The position numbers and the translations under genes were made by a program. Positions 62,948-64,000 of a DNA stretch of 64,000 bases are shown here, one piece after another. The notes under the pieces are model-generated. The model was not told the DNA's origin, did no database searches, and saw only the letters and a program-made list of their open reading frames with translations. Every line of letters starts with the position of its first letter. Positions within the stretch are counted from its first letter, which is position 1. Source of the stretch: Alphaproteobacteria bacterium (lineage in GTDB: Bacteria > Pseudomonadota > Alphaproteobacteria > CAAGCB01 > CAG-977); NCBI GenBank assembly GCA_024413465.1, contig JAKSVU010000007.1, forward strand, positions 1-64,000. The letters run 5' to 3'.

Positions 62948-63407
62948 CTCCATTCATATCCGCCACCCCAATCAGCAAAGAAGGTTGTTTTTTTCTTACT
63001 TTCAGAACAGCATAATAAACATCTGATGGATTAATTGTTTTCTTTACGTAAAATTTAGTCGAACCAAATAAAATACTTGTTTTCCCATCAATTTTAGCAA
63101 TTCTGTACTTTAGTAAATTTTGGTAATACAATAACGATTTTTGGGAATCATAAACTGAATCAAATTGAGCTATTTTACGAGTATCTAAATTAACAACAAT
63201 AAATCCCCCTCGTAGCTGAACAGCATCAATTGGCATAATAAGTTGATAAGAAAATTGAATATAATCAGAAAAAAATTTATGACCTTGTTGTACGTCAAAA
63301 ACAGGAACTAAAACAATATCCCCTTTTTCAAATTGATTTTTTTTCTGATGATAAAAAAATACTAAACAAATAACGACAAGAAGAGAACAAACTATTCGCT
63401 TAATCAT
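62934..63407 (-). CDS. GDYXXLXY-type membrane-anchored protein
   Basis: 157 residues: an N-terminal anchor (VCSLLVVICLVFFY) then a periplasmic domain with KGDIVLVPVFDVQQG, SDYIQFSYQL (the degenerate GDYxxLxY motif), the expected Arg/Gly region and a C-terminal VADMNGVTLN. The family (COG4929) is usually encoded beside a DUF2157/DUF4401 multi-helix protein, as here; function is unknown. Overlaps the partner by 8 bp and converges on the STT3-like gene with 14 bp of overlap. Confidence 0.75.
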   Translation of the reverse strand: MIKRIVCSLLVVICLVFFYHQKKNQFEKGDIVLVPVFDVQQGHKFFSDYIQFSYQLIMPIDAVQLRGGFIVVNLDTRKIAQFDSVYDSQKSLLYYQNLLKYRIAKIDGKTSILFGSTKFYVKKTINPSDVYYAVLKVRKKQPSLLIGVADMNGVTLN

Positions 63408-64000
63408 GTTGTTTTCTCCAAGCTAATAATAAAAAACATGGCAAGGAAAGCAATGCAATCCCAAATGCTCCCTGTCTAAAACTCAAACTACAATTTAATA
63501 GAATTAAGACAATATCTATTGCAATACATTTTAACAAACAGAAAAATAGCGTATACGCATTTGTTAGATAGCAAAAAGCTAGTCCTAAAAGCAGAACCAT
63601 TAAACACATATTTGGAATAAGTGTTAAAAAAACACAAAAACTAACAAAAAATAAAAATCTTTCATAAACCGTTAAGTCCGAGAATAACAGGCTATACATA
63701 CAAATAAAAATGAATTGTAGTAAGAAAACTCCCCATTCTGGGAAATAAAAACTTTTTACATTTATGGTTGCTATTATATCTTGATACATTAAATAAAAGA
63801 CATACACTAGAAATAGCAAGCTTATAAAAATAAAAAATGATTGATAATACTTGTAAAGGCTTATTCGCTTTAATTTGGGTAAAATATCTTCATCATCTAT
63901 TTTTTTCCCAAAAAAACTAATGATATCTTGAACACTTTTTGATTGAACAGACATCGGAATTTGATTTTTTATTTCGTTTATCAGTAAAAATATTTCAAAA
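63400..64000 (-). CDS. DUF2157/DUF4401-like membrane protein, probably cut by the window edge
   Basis: An ATG at 63954 would give 184 residues, but it has no ribosome site and the frame stays open to base 64000, so the gene likely begins outside. Five or six hydrophobic helices are visible (for example YYQSFFIFISLLFLVYVFYL), with a cytoplasmic lead SVQDIISFFGKKIDDEDILPK. It pairs with the GDYXXLXY protein downstream, the known arrangement. Function unknown. Confidence 0.6.
   Translation of the reverse strand, partial: FEIFLLINEIKNQIPMSVQSKSVQDIISFFGKKIDDEDILPKLKRISLYKYYQSFFIFISLLFLVYVFYLMYQDIIATINVKSFYFPEWGVFLLQFIFICMYSLLFSDLTVYERFLFFVSFCVFLTLIPNMCLMVLLLGLAFCYLTNAYTLFFCLLKCIAIDIVLILLNCSLSFRQGAFGIALLSLPCFLLLAWRKQHD

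Overview
The window is about 64 kb of AT-rich DNA (roughly two thirds A+T by eye), densely coded, with short intergenic gaps and operons that overlap at ATGA or TAATG junctions. Gene content points to an alphaproteobacterium living with little oxygen, most like the uncultured gut alphaproteobacteria known from metagenomes (inference; no rRNA is present to confirm it). The signs are: a dapA-smpB pair, class II DAHP synthase, a rhodoquinone-forming RquA-type methyltransferase, a sodium-pumping oxaloacetate decarboxylase (oadGAB), a free-standing NrdD-tail protein, and two pilins with a GRSMIEMLGV-type N-terminus. Layout: 0-15 kb is mostly housekeeping (tRNA-Ile2, tyrS, anmK, metK, an RNA uracil methyltransferase, recJ, hom). 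It also holds an orphan response regulator paired with rquA, and a small, apparently imported patch (acyltransferase, GyrI-like protein, broken P-loop gene). 15-31.6 kb is a surface-glycan locus. Two near-identical pilin genes in the same orientation flank two LtaS/MdoB-like transferases, a GtrA/FkbM fusion, a GtrB-like glycosyltransferase, and a CDP-sugar operon (rfbF, rfbG, rfbH, an epimerase/reductase, a NeuB-like PEP-condensing enzyme and a YerE/AHAS-like ThDP enzyme). A large GT-C membrane protein lies just outside the second pilin. The first pilin has a run of ten G in the spacer between its -35 and -10 boxes, the layout of a phase-variable promoter. 31.6-41.4 kb holds tRNA-Lys, small unknown proteins including one resembling a miniature flagellar rod protein, smpB, dapA, a lytic transglycosylase, DAHP synthase, alaA and secreted or outer-membrane proteins. 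41.5-50.1 kb is an accessory island: three tandem colicin-type HNH proteins, a HAD phosphatase, an HU protein behind a putative metallopeptidase, the NrdD-tail protein, and two large charged proteins, one with an LPD7-like segment. Several unrelated products of this island end in a similar short basic tail with C-terminal Arg, which may mark them as cargo of one export system. 50.2-64 kb returns to core metabolism: gap-pgk, nhaA, an oadGAB operon running into two TPR-methyltransferases, thymidine kinase, an STT3-like membrane glycosyltransferase, and a GDYXXLXY-type protein pair cut by the window edge. Working together: RquA (rhodoquinone for fumarate respiration), OadGAB (sodium gradient) and NhaA fit sodium-linked anaerobic energy metabolism. 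The glycan locus, the switchable pilin and possible frameshift tracts fit a variable cell surface in a host-associated organism.
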